Source: Burkholderiales bacterium
GTDB taxonomy: Bacteria; Pseudomonadota; Gammaproteobacteria; Burkholderiales; JACMKV01
Length of the DNA: 7,699 nt
NCBI GenBank assembly: GCA_014379915.1
Contig: JACMKV010000464.1
Span: forward strand, 1-7,699
Direction of reading: 5' to 3'
Made by a program: the position numbers and the translations under genes. Within the stretch, counting starts at the first letter, position 1. Each line of letters begins with the position of its first letter. The notes under the pieces were generated by a model. The model saw nothing but the letters and a program-made list of their open reading frames with translations, was not told the DNA's origin and searched no databases. Positions 1 through 6,912 of this stretch are shown here, piece by piece.

Positions 1-111
1 GTTGGTTGACGCGCAAGCCGGATTCGAGTCTCGCGGGTTGACCTGCCAGTGACGGTTATTCACCGGAGGATGGATCGCTCGAGACGATGGAGGCGCTGCG
101 CGGCAACCAAC
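1..111. repeat. Imperfect inverted-repeat element at the window edge
   Basis: Bases 1-15 (gttggttgacgcgca) and 97-111 (tgcgcggcaaccaac) are reverse complements at 14 of 15 positions. A second matched pair, gtctcg at 29-34 and cgagac at 80-85, lies almost symmetrically inside, so the 111 bases could fold into one interrupted hairpin. No open reading frame of plausible length spans it: frame 3 has a stop at 39-41 and frame 2 at 50-52. It may be a small repeat family member or the end of a mobile element. The left arm begins at base 1, so it could extend beyond the window. The repeat itself is seen directly; its nature is unknown. Confidence 0.4.
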
Positions 112-478
112 TAGAAATAGATTGACAAAGTTTCTGTGGCCTGCGTCATCTAATCAAATTCTGTATTCACAAATCACTTTTAAATGAGCAAGTGGCGAGT
201 TCCTTGGTACCTTAGGCAAACCTAAAAATATTCCGATCGTCGGACTTGGGAATGCTCGCTCGCAGGATGCCGCTAGGACCCTCTGCACCGACCTAGTATT
301 CGCGCGGTTAGTCGCGCGGTTGGGCGCGAGCTTCGACTTGCCGCTACTTTTTGATCCAGTTGGTCCCGGCCGGCCCGATGCCGGAGTCCTGAAAGACCAC
401 ATCTTAATCTAACCACTGTCCTGGATGCTGCTGTTGAGAAAATCAATCCCAGCGTGAAGAAAAGGGCCCAGGATGTGT
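112..478. other. Non-coding stretch with no convincing gene
   Basis: This interval holds no supportable gene. The longest reading frame (minus strand, 154-402, 82 codons) is rich in Arg, Ser, Pro and Asn, shows no domain I recognise and has no clear ribosome-binding site. Small structures are visible: a 12-bp tandem duplication (300-311 tcgcgcggttag, 312-323 tcgcgcggttgg) and a short hairpin ttagg-caaa-cctaa near 212-225. Base composition is uneven, AT-richer around 111-235 and GC-richer around 300-400, as is common in decayed intergenic DNA. I see no terminator with a clear stem and T-tract after the cupin gene. Confidence 0.5.
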
Positions 479-922
479 TTATTTCTTGAGCATGGCCATG
501 CCCGACGGACCGACGCCGACTTCCTGCAAAATGGCCTCGCGATCCGTGGCCCCGACGAAATGAGGCGTGTTTGCCGGTACCGTGATCTGCGCGCCGGCGG
601 GATAACGTTTCGCCTTGCTGGTATCGAAAGTTTCGCCAAACCCGAAATAAAGTTCGCCGCTCAGCACCGTGGCCTGCCGCGTATCAGGATGCGTATGCGG
701 CGCGATCTTGCTCGCCGGTGCGAACTTCGTGCGGGCGACATATAGCCCGGCTGCAGCCGGATTGCCGGAAATCACGGTTTTTTGCACCCCCGGGAAAGGC
801 GATTCCTCCCACTTGACATCGCTGGGCATCATGTCCGACACCGGCGGTTCGCTATGCGCTGTTCCGTAAATGCCGGCAAGACCCGCCACCAAAACCAAAG
901 CCGTGAAATGTTTGCTGTTCAT
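479..922 (-). CDS. Exported single-domain cupin protein
   Basis: Small periplasmic or secreted cupin of 147 residues; exact function unknown. Residues 1 to about 24 form a signal peptide (MNSK, then a hydrophobic stretch ending near TAHS). Cupin motif 1 is visible as H76-T-H78-P-D-T-R-Q83 followed by a Gly at 89, and motif 2 as G110-x5-P-A-N-T-P-H121. The expected metal ligands are therefore His76, His78, His121 and, in the usual Glu position, Gln83, which suggests an altered metal site. The start at 922 is chosen because GAAGGAGG lies 5 nt upstream and the signal peptide begins directly there; an in-frame ATG at 961 would add 13 residues and place that ribosome-binding site inside the gene. 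The gene stands alone: downstream is non-coding DNA and upstream is a MITE-like element. Related proteins are usually annotated only as cupin-domain proteins, so I give no substrate. Confidence 0.85.
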   Translation of the reverse strand: MNSKHFTALVLVAGLAGIYGTAHSEPPVSDMMPSDVKWEESPFPGVQKTVISGNPAAAGLYVARTKFAPASKIAPHTHPDTRQATVLSGELYFGFGETFDTSKAKRYPAGAQITVPANTPHFVGATDREAILQEVGVGPSGMAMLKK

Positions 923-970
923 GGTTTCCTCCTTCGGGAAAGTTTGGCCGAACTCCAACACACCTAGATT

Positions 971-986
971 AGATATCTGGCGCCAG
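971..986. promoter_or_regulatory. Overlapping palindromes upstream of the cupin gene
   Basis: AGATATCT (971-978) and CTGGCGCCAG (977-986) are perfect palindromes that overlap by two bases. They lie 48-64 nt upstream of the cupin start codon, within the likely promoter region. This is a reasonable place for an operator, but no convincing -35/-10 pair with 16-18 bp spacing is visible beside it. Palindromes of this length can arise by chance. Confidence 0.25.
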
Positions 987-1093
987 TCTGTTCGGCACTA
1001 CAAAGGTAGCAGCAGGGCGGTATCAGATTGCTGACGTATTCAGAAAAAAGTGCTGTGCGCTTAGGAACCTCTGATTATGTCCCGCGCGGTCGC

Positions 1094-1193
1094 GACGGGG
1101 CTTTACGGGATGGGATGCGCGAAGCGCGGCGCAGCGAATGGTCGAACCCTTCGCAAGCCGCGCGACAAAGCTGACCGCCCGCAAAGCCCCGTC
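1094..1193. repeat. Internal stem-loop A of the MITE-like element
   Basis: The outer stem pairs gacggggctttacggg (1094-1109) with cccgcaaagccccgtc (1178-1193), 15 of 16 positions. Inside it, gcgcggc (1124-1130) pairs with gccgcgc (1157-1163), and gcgaa (1134-1138) with ttcgc (1150-1154). The arms are nested in the correct order, so one extended hairpin can form in single-stranded DNA or RNA of either strand. Confidence 0.7.
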
Positions 1194-1200
1194 CCTTCGG

Positions 1201-1318
1201 GTTTCGACGATAACGGGCCGTCTGCGTCACCCCGCAGCTTGCCCTCGCGCCGTGTGCGAGCAGTCCGGCTACTGATCCTGCGCTGCGGGTCTAGCATCCA
1301 GCCCTTTCTCGTCGAAAC
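1201..1318. repeat. Internal stem-loop B of the MITE-like element
   Basis: The outer stem pairs gtttcgacga (1201-1210) with tcgtcgaaac (1309-1318), a perfect 10 bp. Nested inside are cccgcagc (1231-1238) with gctgcggg (1282-1289), and ctcgc (1244-1248) with gcgag (1256-1260). Together with stem-loop A and the terminal repeats, this gives a three-way-junction layout for the whole element. Confidence 0.65.
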
Positions 1319-1349
1319 GCGATCCGCGAAGGACTTAATCAGAGGCTCC

Positions 1350-4300
1350 TTAACCGAGCAGGCTCCGGTGGAGCGTTTCGGAAGACGCGGATGGTGCGAT
1401 TCCCAGGGTGACGGAAAGCGTTTGACGCAACCGCCGGTAAGCGGCCAGCCCCTCGGCACGGCGGTCCATGCTCAGGTAACAGCGAATCTGGCCTTGATAA
1501 AACTCTTCCGCGAGTGGATCGGCTTCGGCGCCGCGCAGATAGCAGGCGAGCGCTTCGTCGTGGCGGCCGGCGGCCTGGAAGTGCTGGCCGAGCGTTGCCA
1601 GATTGCGTATGAACAGACTGCGCAGGCGCTCGCGCATCGTTAGCGCCCACGATTCTTCACTGTCGGCGGCAAGAAAACCCCCGCGATACAGGTGGAGCGC
1701 CTGATCGAGGACTTGCCATTGCCGATCCAGGTCGCCGCAACCCCCGGCCTGCTCCGCCCGGTTGAGCAGACGCTGAAAAGCCCAGACGTCGACCCAGCAA
1801 AGACGAGGATTCAGGCTGACCCGCCCCTCCTGAATCTGGATGACTTCGTCATAGCCGAGCAGCTTGCGTAAACGGTGGACGACGGTGGTGAAAAGCTGGT
1901 GCGCGGCATCGCCCTCTTCGTCGGGCCAAAGCGCTGTCGCAAGCTGCTCCTGCGGGATCGCTTTGCCGCCGAGCGCAACGGTGGCTTTCAACAGCGCCAA
2001 TGGTTTCTTCGGCGCCTTATGGGCGAACTCGACAGGCTTATCGTCCTTGAGCAGCGCGAACCTTCCCAGGGTGAGCAGCTTCACCGGCCACGGCCAGTTT
2101 TCGGTATCCGGGCTTTCCGGTGTGACTTTGCGGCTACGAATGACCTCCTTGACGAACGAGGGTGCTATCCCCGCCTGCAGCGCATGCGAGCATAAGCGGT
2201 TGCCATCGGCCGGACAAAACCAAAGCGTGTGCTTGACACCGAGTTCCTGCGCGAGCTCGAGCCCCGCTTTCAGCGCACTCAAGCCCTGCGCCGTGTCATT
2301 TTCGGCAAACGCCAGCAGCGCTTCCTGGAGCAAACCTTGACTTATGAGCGCCGGGTAATCCAGACGATCAGCCATGATTCTCATCGTCGCAAGCTGCGCG
2401 CTGGCCTCGCTGAGCTTCCCCTGTTCCAGCAATACCCGGCTTAGGAGCAGACGGCTGCGCGCTTCCGACACCAGCCATCCGCTTGCCTGGTTCAGCTCGA
2501 CCGCCTTTTCGGCGTGCATCGCTGCCGCGACGAGCTCGCCTCGAAGCAGTGCAACCAGCGACGCCAAATAGTTGTAGAAGAAACCGGGAACACTCGATGT
2601 GATATCGGCGTTCGCGCCGATCTCCGTCAGCAGTTTTTGCGCGAGCGGAAGATCGCCGCGCAGCAGCGCCGCGCGCCCGCCGTGCCAACGCAGAAACATA
2701 TCCCAGATATGGATTCCGGTCGCGCTCGAATACTCGAGACCAGACTCCATCGTTCGCAGGGCCTGGTCGAGTTGACCCAGTTCGATTTCGAGTTGAATAC
2801 GGCCGAGGAAGCTGAAGCATTTGGTCAGCGCGGACAGGTTCTTCACGCGCGACACGGCATCAAGCACCAGCTTCGCTTGCACCAGATGGCCGCGCTGGGT
2901 TTCAAAACTCACGGCCAGGTAGGCGAGGTAAGCGCGGTTTGCGCTGTCCGTGCTTGAAAGCCCCAACGCGATCGCGCGATCGCGCCACGCGTTGTGCCGC
3001 GGGTGCCACGGCATGCGGTGCTGCAGGGCGACGTATATGCCGTACACAAACTGGTATTCGATCTCCTCGGAAGGGAAGCCTGAATCTTCGGCGAGCAATT
3101 GATCGGCGACCGCGATCCAGGCGTCCATTTGTTTCAAATCGCCTTTGGGATCGAAGCGAATCGCCTGAATAATGCGCGCCCACGACAGCAGCAATCCGGC
3201 ACGGTCGCCGCTCTGCCTGAACAACGCGAACGCGCGCTCGCACCATCCGACTGTGGCCGAGGGTTGAACCGGCATCAGTCCAAACCCGCGCCAGTAGCAT
3301 AGCCAGGGATCATCGTCGAACAGATTGCAGGGAAGCAGATCGAACCAGGCGTTAAGCACGCTGTGTCGCCCCTGTTCGATAAAGGCCTTCGACCAGTTGA
3401 GCGCGATCCTTGCAATGCCGGACCAGTCTTCCGCCTGACTCAACAACTCGACGGCAATTTCGGGCTGCGAGGCCGATTCAAGCAATTCCGCCGCGCGCCG
3501 GCGCAATTGATGAAGCTGCTCCTCGTCGCACGTCTCGCGCGATTTGGCAAGAAGAAATTCGCGGAACAGCGCATGGTATTGATAGGTGAGTTCAGGCTCG
3601 AGGCGGCGGTCGATGAACAAGTGCCGCCGGTAGAGTTCATCCAACAGCTTGCCGGCGCCCGCGTCCTGACTGATCGCTTCGGCTTGCGTCGGCGTGATGC
3701 GCGGCAGAAACGCGGTATACGTCAGGATCTGCCGGTTACGCGCCGAAGTCTGATCGAAAATTTGCCCGGCGAAATAGTTGAACACCGTTTCCATCGCCTC
3801 GTTGCCAGCGATCCGGTTGATCACCCCGGTCTGGCGGAAGCGCTCCAGCATCAGCATCACACCCGCCGCCCAGCCGTCACACTGCTGGTGCAGGGCATTG
3901 AGCTGCGGCGCATCGAGTTTGCCGGCTGCAATCGCGGCAGTCTCGTTGCGCGTCAGGCGCAGTTCGTCCCAATCGAGCGTGCTGAGCTTCTGATCGGCAA
4001 TGAGCCGCGCGAACTCTGCCGCGGGTTCACTTCGGCTGATGACGATGAGCGTCGCAGTTTCCGGTGTCTCAGCGGCAGCCGCGCTGATCAACCCGGGGAA
4101 GGCGGAATCGGCCGGCGCATCCTGATAGTTGTCGAGCACCAGTACGGCGCCGCGCGGCAACCGGCTGAACAGCTCGCGGAACCAGCGCCGGACGAAACCC
4201 GACAGATCGGACGAGTAGGCCGGCGTGAGCAGAGGAAGTTTGGCGCGCGGCTTGTCGATCGCGGCGCAGGCCGCCAGCCGCAGATAATAGAAGAATGTGG

Positions 4301-4526
4301 AAGGATCGCCGTCGCCGCTGTCGACTTGATACCAGAGCGACCGAAGTTTTCTCGCATCGCAATAGCTTGCCACCAGAGTCGTTTTGCCGGCGCCCGGCGG
4401 CCCGGTCACCCAGATTACCGGATGGATACGCCGCGCATCGAGCGCAGCAAACAGCCGCTCCCGAGACAGCGCGGCGTGCAGGCGCGGACGCGTCAGTTTT
4501 GCCAGGGATGGAGATTTGCTCGGCAT
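1350..4526 (-). CDS. MalT-like STAND ATPase regulator with C-terminal winged helix and BTAD
   Basis: Large cytoplasmic transcription regulator of 1058 residues. The N-terminal STAND/AAA-type NTPase shows Walker A GPPGAGKT (42-49), Walker B VLVLDNY (128-134, Asp132) and a following strand IVISRSEP (161-168) as in MalT-type ATPases. The middle (about 350-800) is helical and rich in Ala and Leu, consistent with TPR-like sensor repeats. From about 814 comes an OmpR/SARP-like winged helix (LLTLGRFAL; recognition region about 843-891), then a bacterial transcriptional activation domain (about 917-1058). Such proteins typically switch between ADP- and ATP-bound states when the helical region binds an inducer; the ligand here is unknown. 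The start at 4526 fits the family's usual short lead before Walker A, although its ribosome-binding site is weak. The stop codon coincides with one copy of the MITE's TTA duplication. No neighbour clearly indicates its target genes. Confidence 0.9.
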   Translation of the reverse strand: MPSKSPSLAKLTRPRLHAALSRERLFAALDARRIHPVIWVTGPPGAGKTTLVASYCDARKLRSLWYQVDSGDGDPSTFFYYLRLAACAAIDKPRAKLPLLTPAYSSDLSGFVRRWFRELFSRLPRGAVLVLDNYQDAPADSAFPGLISAAAAETPETATLIVISRSEPAAEFARLIADQKLSTLDWDELRLTRNETAAIAAGKLDAPQLNALHQQCDGWAAGVMLMLERFRQTGVINRIAGNEAMETVFNYFAGQIFDQTSARNRQILTYTAFLPRITPTQAEAISQDAGAGKLLDELYRRHLFIDRRLEPELTYQYHALFREFLLAKSRETCDEEQLHQLRRRAAELLESASQPEIAVELLSQAEDWSGIARIALNWSKAFIEQGRHSVLNAWFDLLPCNLFDDDPWLCYWRGFGLMPVQPSATVGWCERAFALFRQSGDRAGLLLSWARIIQAIRFDPKGDLKQMDAWIAVADQLLAEDSGFPSEEIEYQFVYGIYVALQHRMPWHPRHNAWRDRAIALGLSSTDSANRAYLAYLAVSFETQRGHLVQAKLVLDAVSRVKNLSALTKCFSFLGRIQLEIELGQLDQALRTMESGLEYSSATGIHIWDMFLRWHGGRAALLRGDLPLAQKLLTEIGANADITSSVPGFFYNYLASLVALLRGELVAAAMHAEKAVELNQASGWLVSEARSRLLLSRVLLEQGKLSEASAQLATMRIMADRLDYPALISQGLLQEALLAFAENDTAQGLSALKAGLELAQELGVKHTLWFCPADGNRLCSHALQAGIAPSFVKEVIRSRKVTPESPDTENWPWPVKLLTLGRFALLKDDKPVEFAHKAPKKPLALLKATVALGGKAIPQEQLATALWPDEEGDAAHQLFTTVVHRLRKLLGYDEVIQIQEGRVSLNPRLCWVDVWAFQRLLNRAEQAGGCGDLDRQWQVLDQALHLYRGGFLAADSEESWALTMRERLRSLFIRNLATLGQHFQAAGRHDEALACYLRGAEADPLAEEFYQGQIRCYLSMDRRAEGLAAYRRLRQTLSVTLGIAPSASSETLHRSLLG

Positions 4527-4665
4527 GCAAGCAATACCTGCGGATACTGCGAAGCTGTCTTGATATCAAAATAACGCGGACGACATATTTCCATTTTACT
4601 TGAATAGGGTTAGCGCGGACGCTGACGCAGGCGAAGCTATGACATTCCTTCCGAAACGGAGCGCT

Positions 4666-5931
4666 TTAGACCAATCCCTCGAGTACCTGGACTTCGACCA
4701 TCTCCCCGGCCGCGACCCTTCCCTGCGCTTCGGACAGTACGATGAAACAATTCGCCTCGCTCATAGAACGCAGAATTCCCGAGCCCTGTTCGCCGGTCGC
4801 AAGCACTGTCCATTCGCCGTTCGTGTCCTGCGTCAATACGCCGCGTTGAAATTCGGTGCGGCCCGGCGCCTTCTTGAGATCGTTCGTACAGCGGGCTTTG
4901 AGTAGCGGTAGCGGTAGCACTGGGTGGCGGCCCATCAGCACGAGCAACGCGTCGCGGACGAATTGGTAAAAGGTCACCATCACCGAAACCGGATTGCCCG
5001 GCAAACCAAAAAAATGGGCGTTGCCGATTTTGCCGTAGGCGAGCGGGCGGCCGGGTTTCATGGCGATTTTCCAGAATACGACTTCGCCGAGGCGTTCCAA
5101 TATTTCCTTGACGAAATCGGCTTCGCCGACCGATACGCCGCCGCTGGTGATGACGACATCGGCCATCGCGGCCGCATCGCTGAACGCTTTTTCGAGCAGC
5201 GCGGAGTCATCGCGAACGACGCCCATGTCTATGGTCTCGACGCCGAGGCGATTCAGCATGCCCCAGATCGTGTAGCGGTTGCTGTCGTAAATCTGGCCTT
5301 CTTCGAGCTGACTGCCGATCGAGCGCAGCTCGTCGCCGGTCGAGAAAAATGCGACACGCAGGCGCCGATAAACAGTAAGTTCGGCGATGCCGAGTGATGC
5401 GATCAGGCCGAGTTCGGCGGGACGGATCAAGGCGCCGGGGCCGAGAACCGTTTGTCCATTACGCAAATCTTCACCCGCGCGGCGCAGATTCTGACCGCGC
5501 CGATGACCGCTACCGAACGTGACACAATCGCCTTCGGCTTTGGCGTGCTCCTGCATGACAATGGTATCGGCGCCCGGCGGAATCACTGCGCCGGTCATGA
5601 TACGGACAGCCTCTTTTTCCCGAACATCGCCATTGAATGGAATGCCCGCGTAAGCCGCGCCTGCAATTTTCAGAGCCGTCTCGCCGTCGGCGTTCAAATC
5701 CGAAAAACGCACGGCATAACCATCCATCGCCGAGTTGTCGTGTGCTGGAACATCGACCGGCGAGATGACGGGCGCCGCCAGCACGCGGCCGAGCGCGGCG
5801 CGCAGGGCAAGTTGTTCGGCGCCGGCGACCGGTTCCAGGAACGCACGGATCAGCGCGCGGGCTTTGTCGACCGGCAACGAGTTCGGGTCGTAATCGTCGG
5901 CGCAGCTCAAATCCCGGATAAGTTGTTTCAT
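4666..5931 (-). CDS. moeA: Molybdopterin molybdenumtransferase MoeA
   Basis: MoeA inserts molybdate into adenylylated molybdopterin, releasing AMP, to make molybdenum cofactor in the cytoplasm. The 421-residue product is close to the roughly 411 residues of E. coli MoeA and appears complete. Family motifs occur in order: VPAHDNSAMDGYAV (61-74), MTGAVIPPGADTIVMQEHA (112-130), FFSTGDEL (195-202), YDSNRY (215-220), TSGGVSVGEADFV (262-274) and MKPGRPLAYG...GLPGNPVSVMV (291-319), followed by the C-terminal beta domain (about 340-421) with GRTEFQRG. The start at 5931 is chosen because AAAAAGG lies about 8 nt upstream and the protein then begins as MoeA proteins do. The same frame is open to an ATG at 6279, but that would overlap the neighbouring gene's coding region and cross its terminator. 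No other molybdenum-cofactor gene is adjacent, and the terminator at 5991-6027 makes it a separate unit from the pedF genes. Confidence 0.97.
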   Translation of the reverse strand: MKQLIRDLSCADDYDPNSLPVDKARALIRAFLEPVAGAEQLALRAALGRVLAAPVISPVDVPAHDNSAMDGYAVRFSDLNADGETALKIAGAAYAGIPFNGDVREKEAVRIMTGAVIPPGADTIVMQEHAKAEGDCVTFGSGHRRGQNLRRAGEDLRNGQTVLGPGALIRPAELGLIASLGIAELTVYRRLRVAFFSTGDELRSIGSQLEEGQIYDSNRYTIWGMLNRLGVETIDMGVVRDDSALLEKAFSDAAAMADVVITSGGVSVGEADFVKEILERLGEVVFWKIAMKPGRPLAYGKIGNAHFFGLPGNPVSVMVTFYQFVRDALLVLMGRHPVLPLPLLKARCTNDLKKAPGRTEFQRGVLTQDTNGEWTVLATGEQGSGILRSMSEANCFIVLSEAQGRVAAGEMVEVQVLEGLV

Positions 5932-5990
5932 CAGATTGCCTTTTTCGAAAATTACGATTCTAGCGGAAGGGCGAGCGGCGTCAGAAAACA

Positions 5991-6027
5991 AAAAGGATGG
6001 CGCTGCTTGAACAGCGGTCATCCTTTT
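5991..6027 (-). terminator. Intrinsic terminator after the solute-binding protein gene
   Basis: On the minus strand the sequence forms AAAAGGATG-ac-CGCTG-ttcaag-CAGCG-c-CATCCTTTT: a perfect 9-bp outer stem and a 5-bp inner stem with a small asymmetric bulge and a 6-nt loop. It is followed by TGTTTTC, so the T-rich run is CCTTTTTGTTTT. It lies about 50 nt after the stop codon of the binding protein gene and about 60 nt before the moeA start, so it should end the pedF transcript. The symmetric A/T arms might also allow function on the plus strand, where no gene is present. Confidence 0.85.
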
Positions 6028-6076
6028 GCAAGCGATTAAATCAGATACGTGCTGTGTTCGGGTAGCGGGGGAGAGT

Positions 6077-6901
6077 TCAAGGCGCGCGGTAACCGATGCC
6101 GTGTTTTTTGAAGATGCGCTCGACGGTGCCGTCGGCGAGCATTTGCCGCATGCCTTTTTCGAGGGCGGCAGCGAGTTCGGTATTGTCGTCCTTGACTGCG
6201 AGGCCGAGTTTCCAGCCTTGGATCGCGAGTCCCGGCATCGGAACCTGGCTAACCGTGTAGCCAACTTTCGCCGGGCCAAGACTCGCTTCGAGCTCGGAAC
6301 GCGGCGCCATCACGGCCACGACCTCGCCGTCGCGCAAGGCTTTTACAGCGAGGGCAGGGCTACGGAAATGTACGACATTGCTGCGCAACCTTCCGCTAAA
6401 GGCCGAAAGCAAATATAAATCGGATACCGTTTCCAGTTCGACGCCGATTTTTTCCCTGGCGAAAACCTCCAGATTCGGCAGCGTCGGAATGCTCTTGACG
6501 CTGCGCAAGACTTCGATCTGCTCGGCGTAATACGGTGAGAAAATCTTGACCTCGTCGTTGCGCTTCATGAACTCGGGGTCGGCCGGCACGTGCATCATCA
6601 CGTCCGCCGTACCACCGCCGAGGTAGTGACCTTTCCACACGGCGTTGCGCAAATCGTCGTCGACGCTTTCGTCGGCCTCGATCCACATCATGCTGGGTTT
6701 TACCTTGAGCTTTTCGGCCAGCGCCGCCGCAAGATCGACGTCTATGCCTTTCCCGTTATCGGAAAACGGCGGGAACGCTTTATAGACTGCGACCCTGATC
6801 TGCCCTTTATTCTGAATTTCAGCCAGCGTGTAGGCGAAGGCCGGGCAAACCGCGGTTAGGAGCCACAGCGCGGCGAAAACTTGCGGGACGGCCTTGGCCA
6901 A
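6077..6901 (-). CDS. Periplasmic solute-binding protein, MxaJ-like, linked to PedF
   Basis: Family 3 type periplasmic binding protein of 274 residues with this start. The N-terminus AKAVPQVFAALWLLTAVCPAFA is a clear signal peptide with cleavage expected after AFA. The mature protein begins YTLAEIQNKGQIRVAVYK, with the usual first strand and the PPFSDNGKGIDVDLAAALAEKL segment, and ends near the family's normal end (VERIFKKHGIGYRAP). I place the start at a TTG (6901) because TAAAGG lies 8 nt upstream and the signal peptide then has normal length, 11 nt after the pedF stop. The alternative ATG at 6955 would overlap pedF by 43 nt and add 18 polar residues before the signal peptide. No ABC permease or ATPase is beside it. 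Related proteins encoded next to PQQ-dependent alcohol dehydrogenases (MxaJ type) are thought to assist the dehydrogenase rather than import a nutrient; that role here is inference from its position after pedF. Confidence 0.88.
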   Translation of the reverse strand: MAKAVPQVFAALWLLTAVCPAFAYTLAEIQNKGQIRVAVYKAFPPFSDNGKGIDVDLAAALAEKLKVKPSMMWIEADESVDDDLRNAVWKGHYLGGGTADVMMHVPADPEFMKRNDEVKIFSPYYAEQIEVLRSVKSIPTLPNLEVFAREKIGVELETVSDLYLLSAFSGRLRSNVVHFRSPALAVKALRDGEVVAVMAPRSELEASLGPAKVGYTVSQVPMPGLAIQGWKLGLAVKDDNTELAAALEKGMRQMLADGTVERIFKKHGIGYRAP

Positions 6902-6912
6902 TAGATGAGCCT

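Larger units (their letters stand above)
1064..1349. mobile_element. MITE-like non-autonomous element with TTA target duplication
   Basis: A 286-bp element without a transposase. The left end (1064-1094, starting GGAACCTCTGATTATGTCC) and the reverse complement of the right end (1318-1349, starting GGAGCCTCTGATTAAGTCC) match at about 27 of 31 positions with one single-base indel. Each end is flanked by TTA (1061-1063 and 1350-1352), read as a 3-bp target duplication. TNA targets of 3 bp are known for the IS1031 group of the IS5 family, so an IS5-type transposase acting in trans is the likely mover (inference). The interior is almost entirely two nested stem-loops (1094-1193 and 1201-1318). The plus-strand reading frame that starts inside it at 1077 is not credible as a gene. 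Confidence 0.75.

Noticed and set aside
15..38. Possible tRNA T-arm (ggattcgagtctc)
   Set aside because: The TTCGA loop is present, but the flanking bases do not form a proper T-stem (A opposite C at the closing pair), and no acceptor, anticodon or D-arm can be built around it.
274..298. ctaggaccctctgcaccgacctag, resembling an IS5-type terminal repeat
   Set aside because: The first 11 bases from 275 (aggaccctctg) resemble the MITE end at 10 of 11 positions, but similarity stops there and no matching opposite end exists in the window. Too short to call.
154..402. 82-codon minus-strand reading frame in the left non-coding region
   Set aside because: Low-complexity composition, no family resemblance and no clear ribosome-binding site. 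Not supportable as a gene.
1077..1643. 188-codon plus-strand reading frame starting inside the MITE
   Set aside because: It begins in the terminal inverted repeat and runs antisense into the STAND gene's BTAD region. It has no ribosome-binding site and no recognisable domain.
3363..4574. 403-codon plus-strand reading frame opposite the STAND ATPase gene
   Set aside because: It lies wholly antisense to the N-terminal part of a gene with clear Walker motifs. Its composition (rich in Arg, Gln and Gly) is what GC-rich third positions create on the opposite strand, and no domain is recognisable.
4560..4596. Promoter for the STAND gene using TTGATA within the palindrome ttgatatcaa (4560-4569)
   Set aside because: TTGATA is a good -35, but the hexamer 17 bp downstream (TATCCG) is a poor -10 and sits close to the start codon. 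Not strong enough to annotate.
4600..4665. Terminator after moeA
   Set aside because: Only 4-bp hairpins (tccg-aaa-cgga and agcg-tccg-cgct) without a T-tract were found.
5932..6279. 116-residue N-terminal extension of MoeA
   Set aside because: It would read through the intrinsic terminator and overlap the binding protein gene. The extra residues do not resemble MoeA, and a good ribosome-binding site precedes the ATG at 5931.
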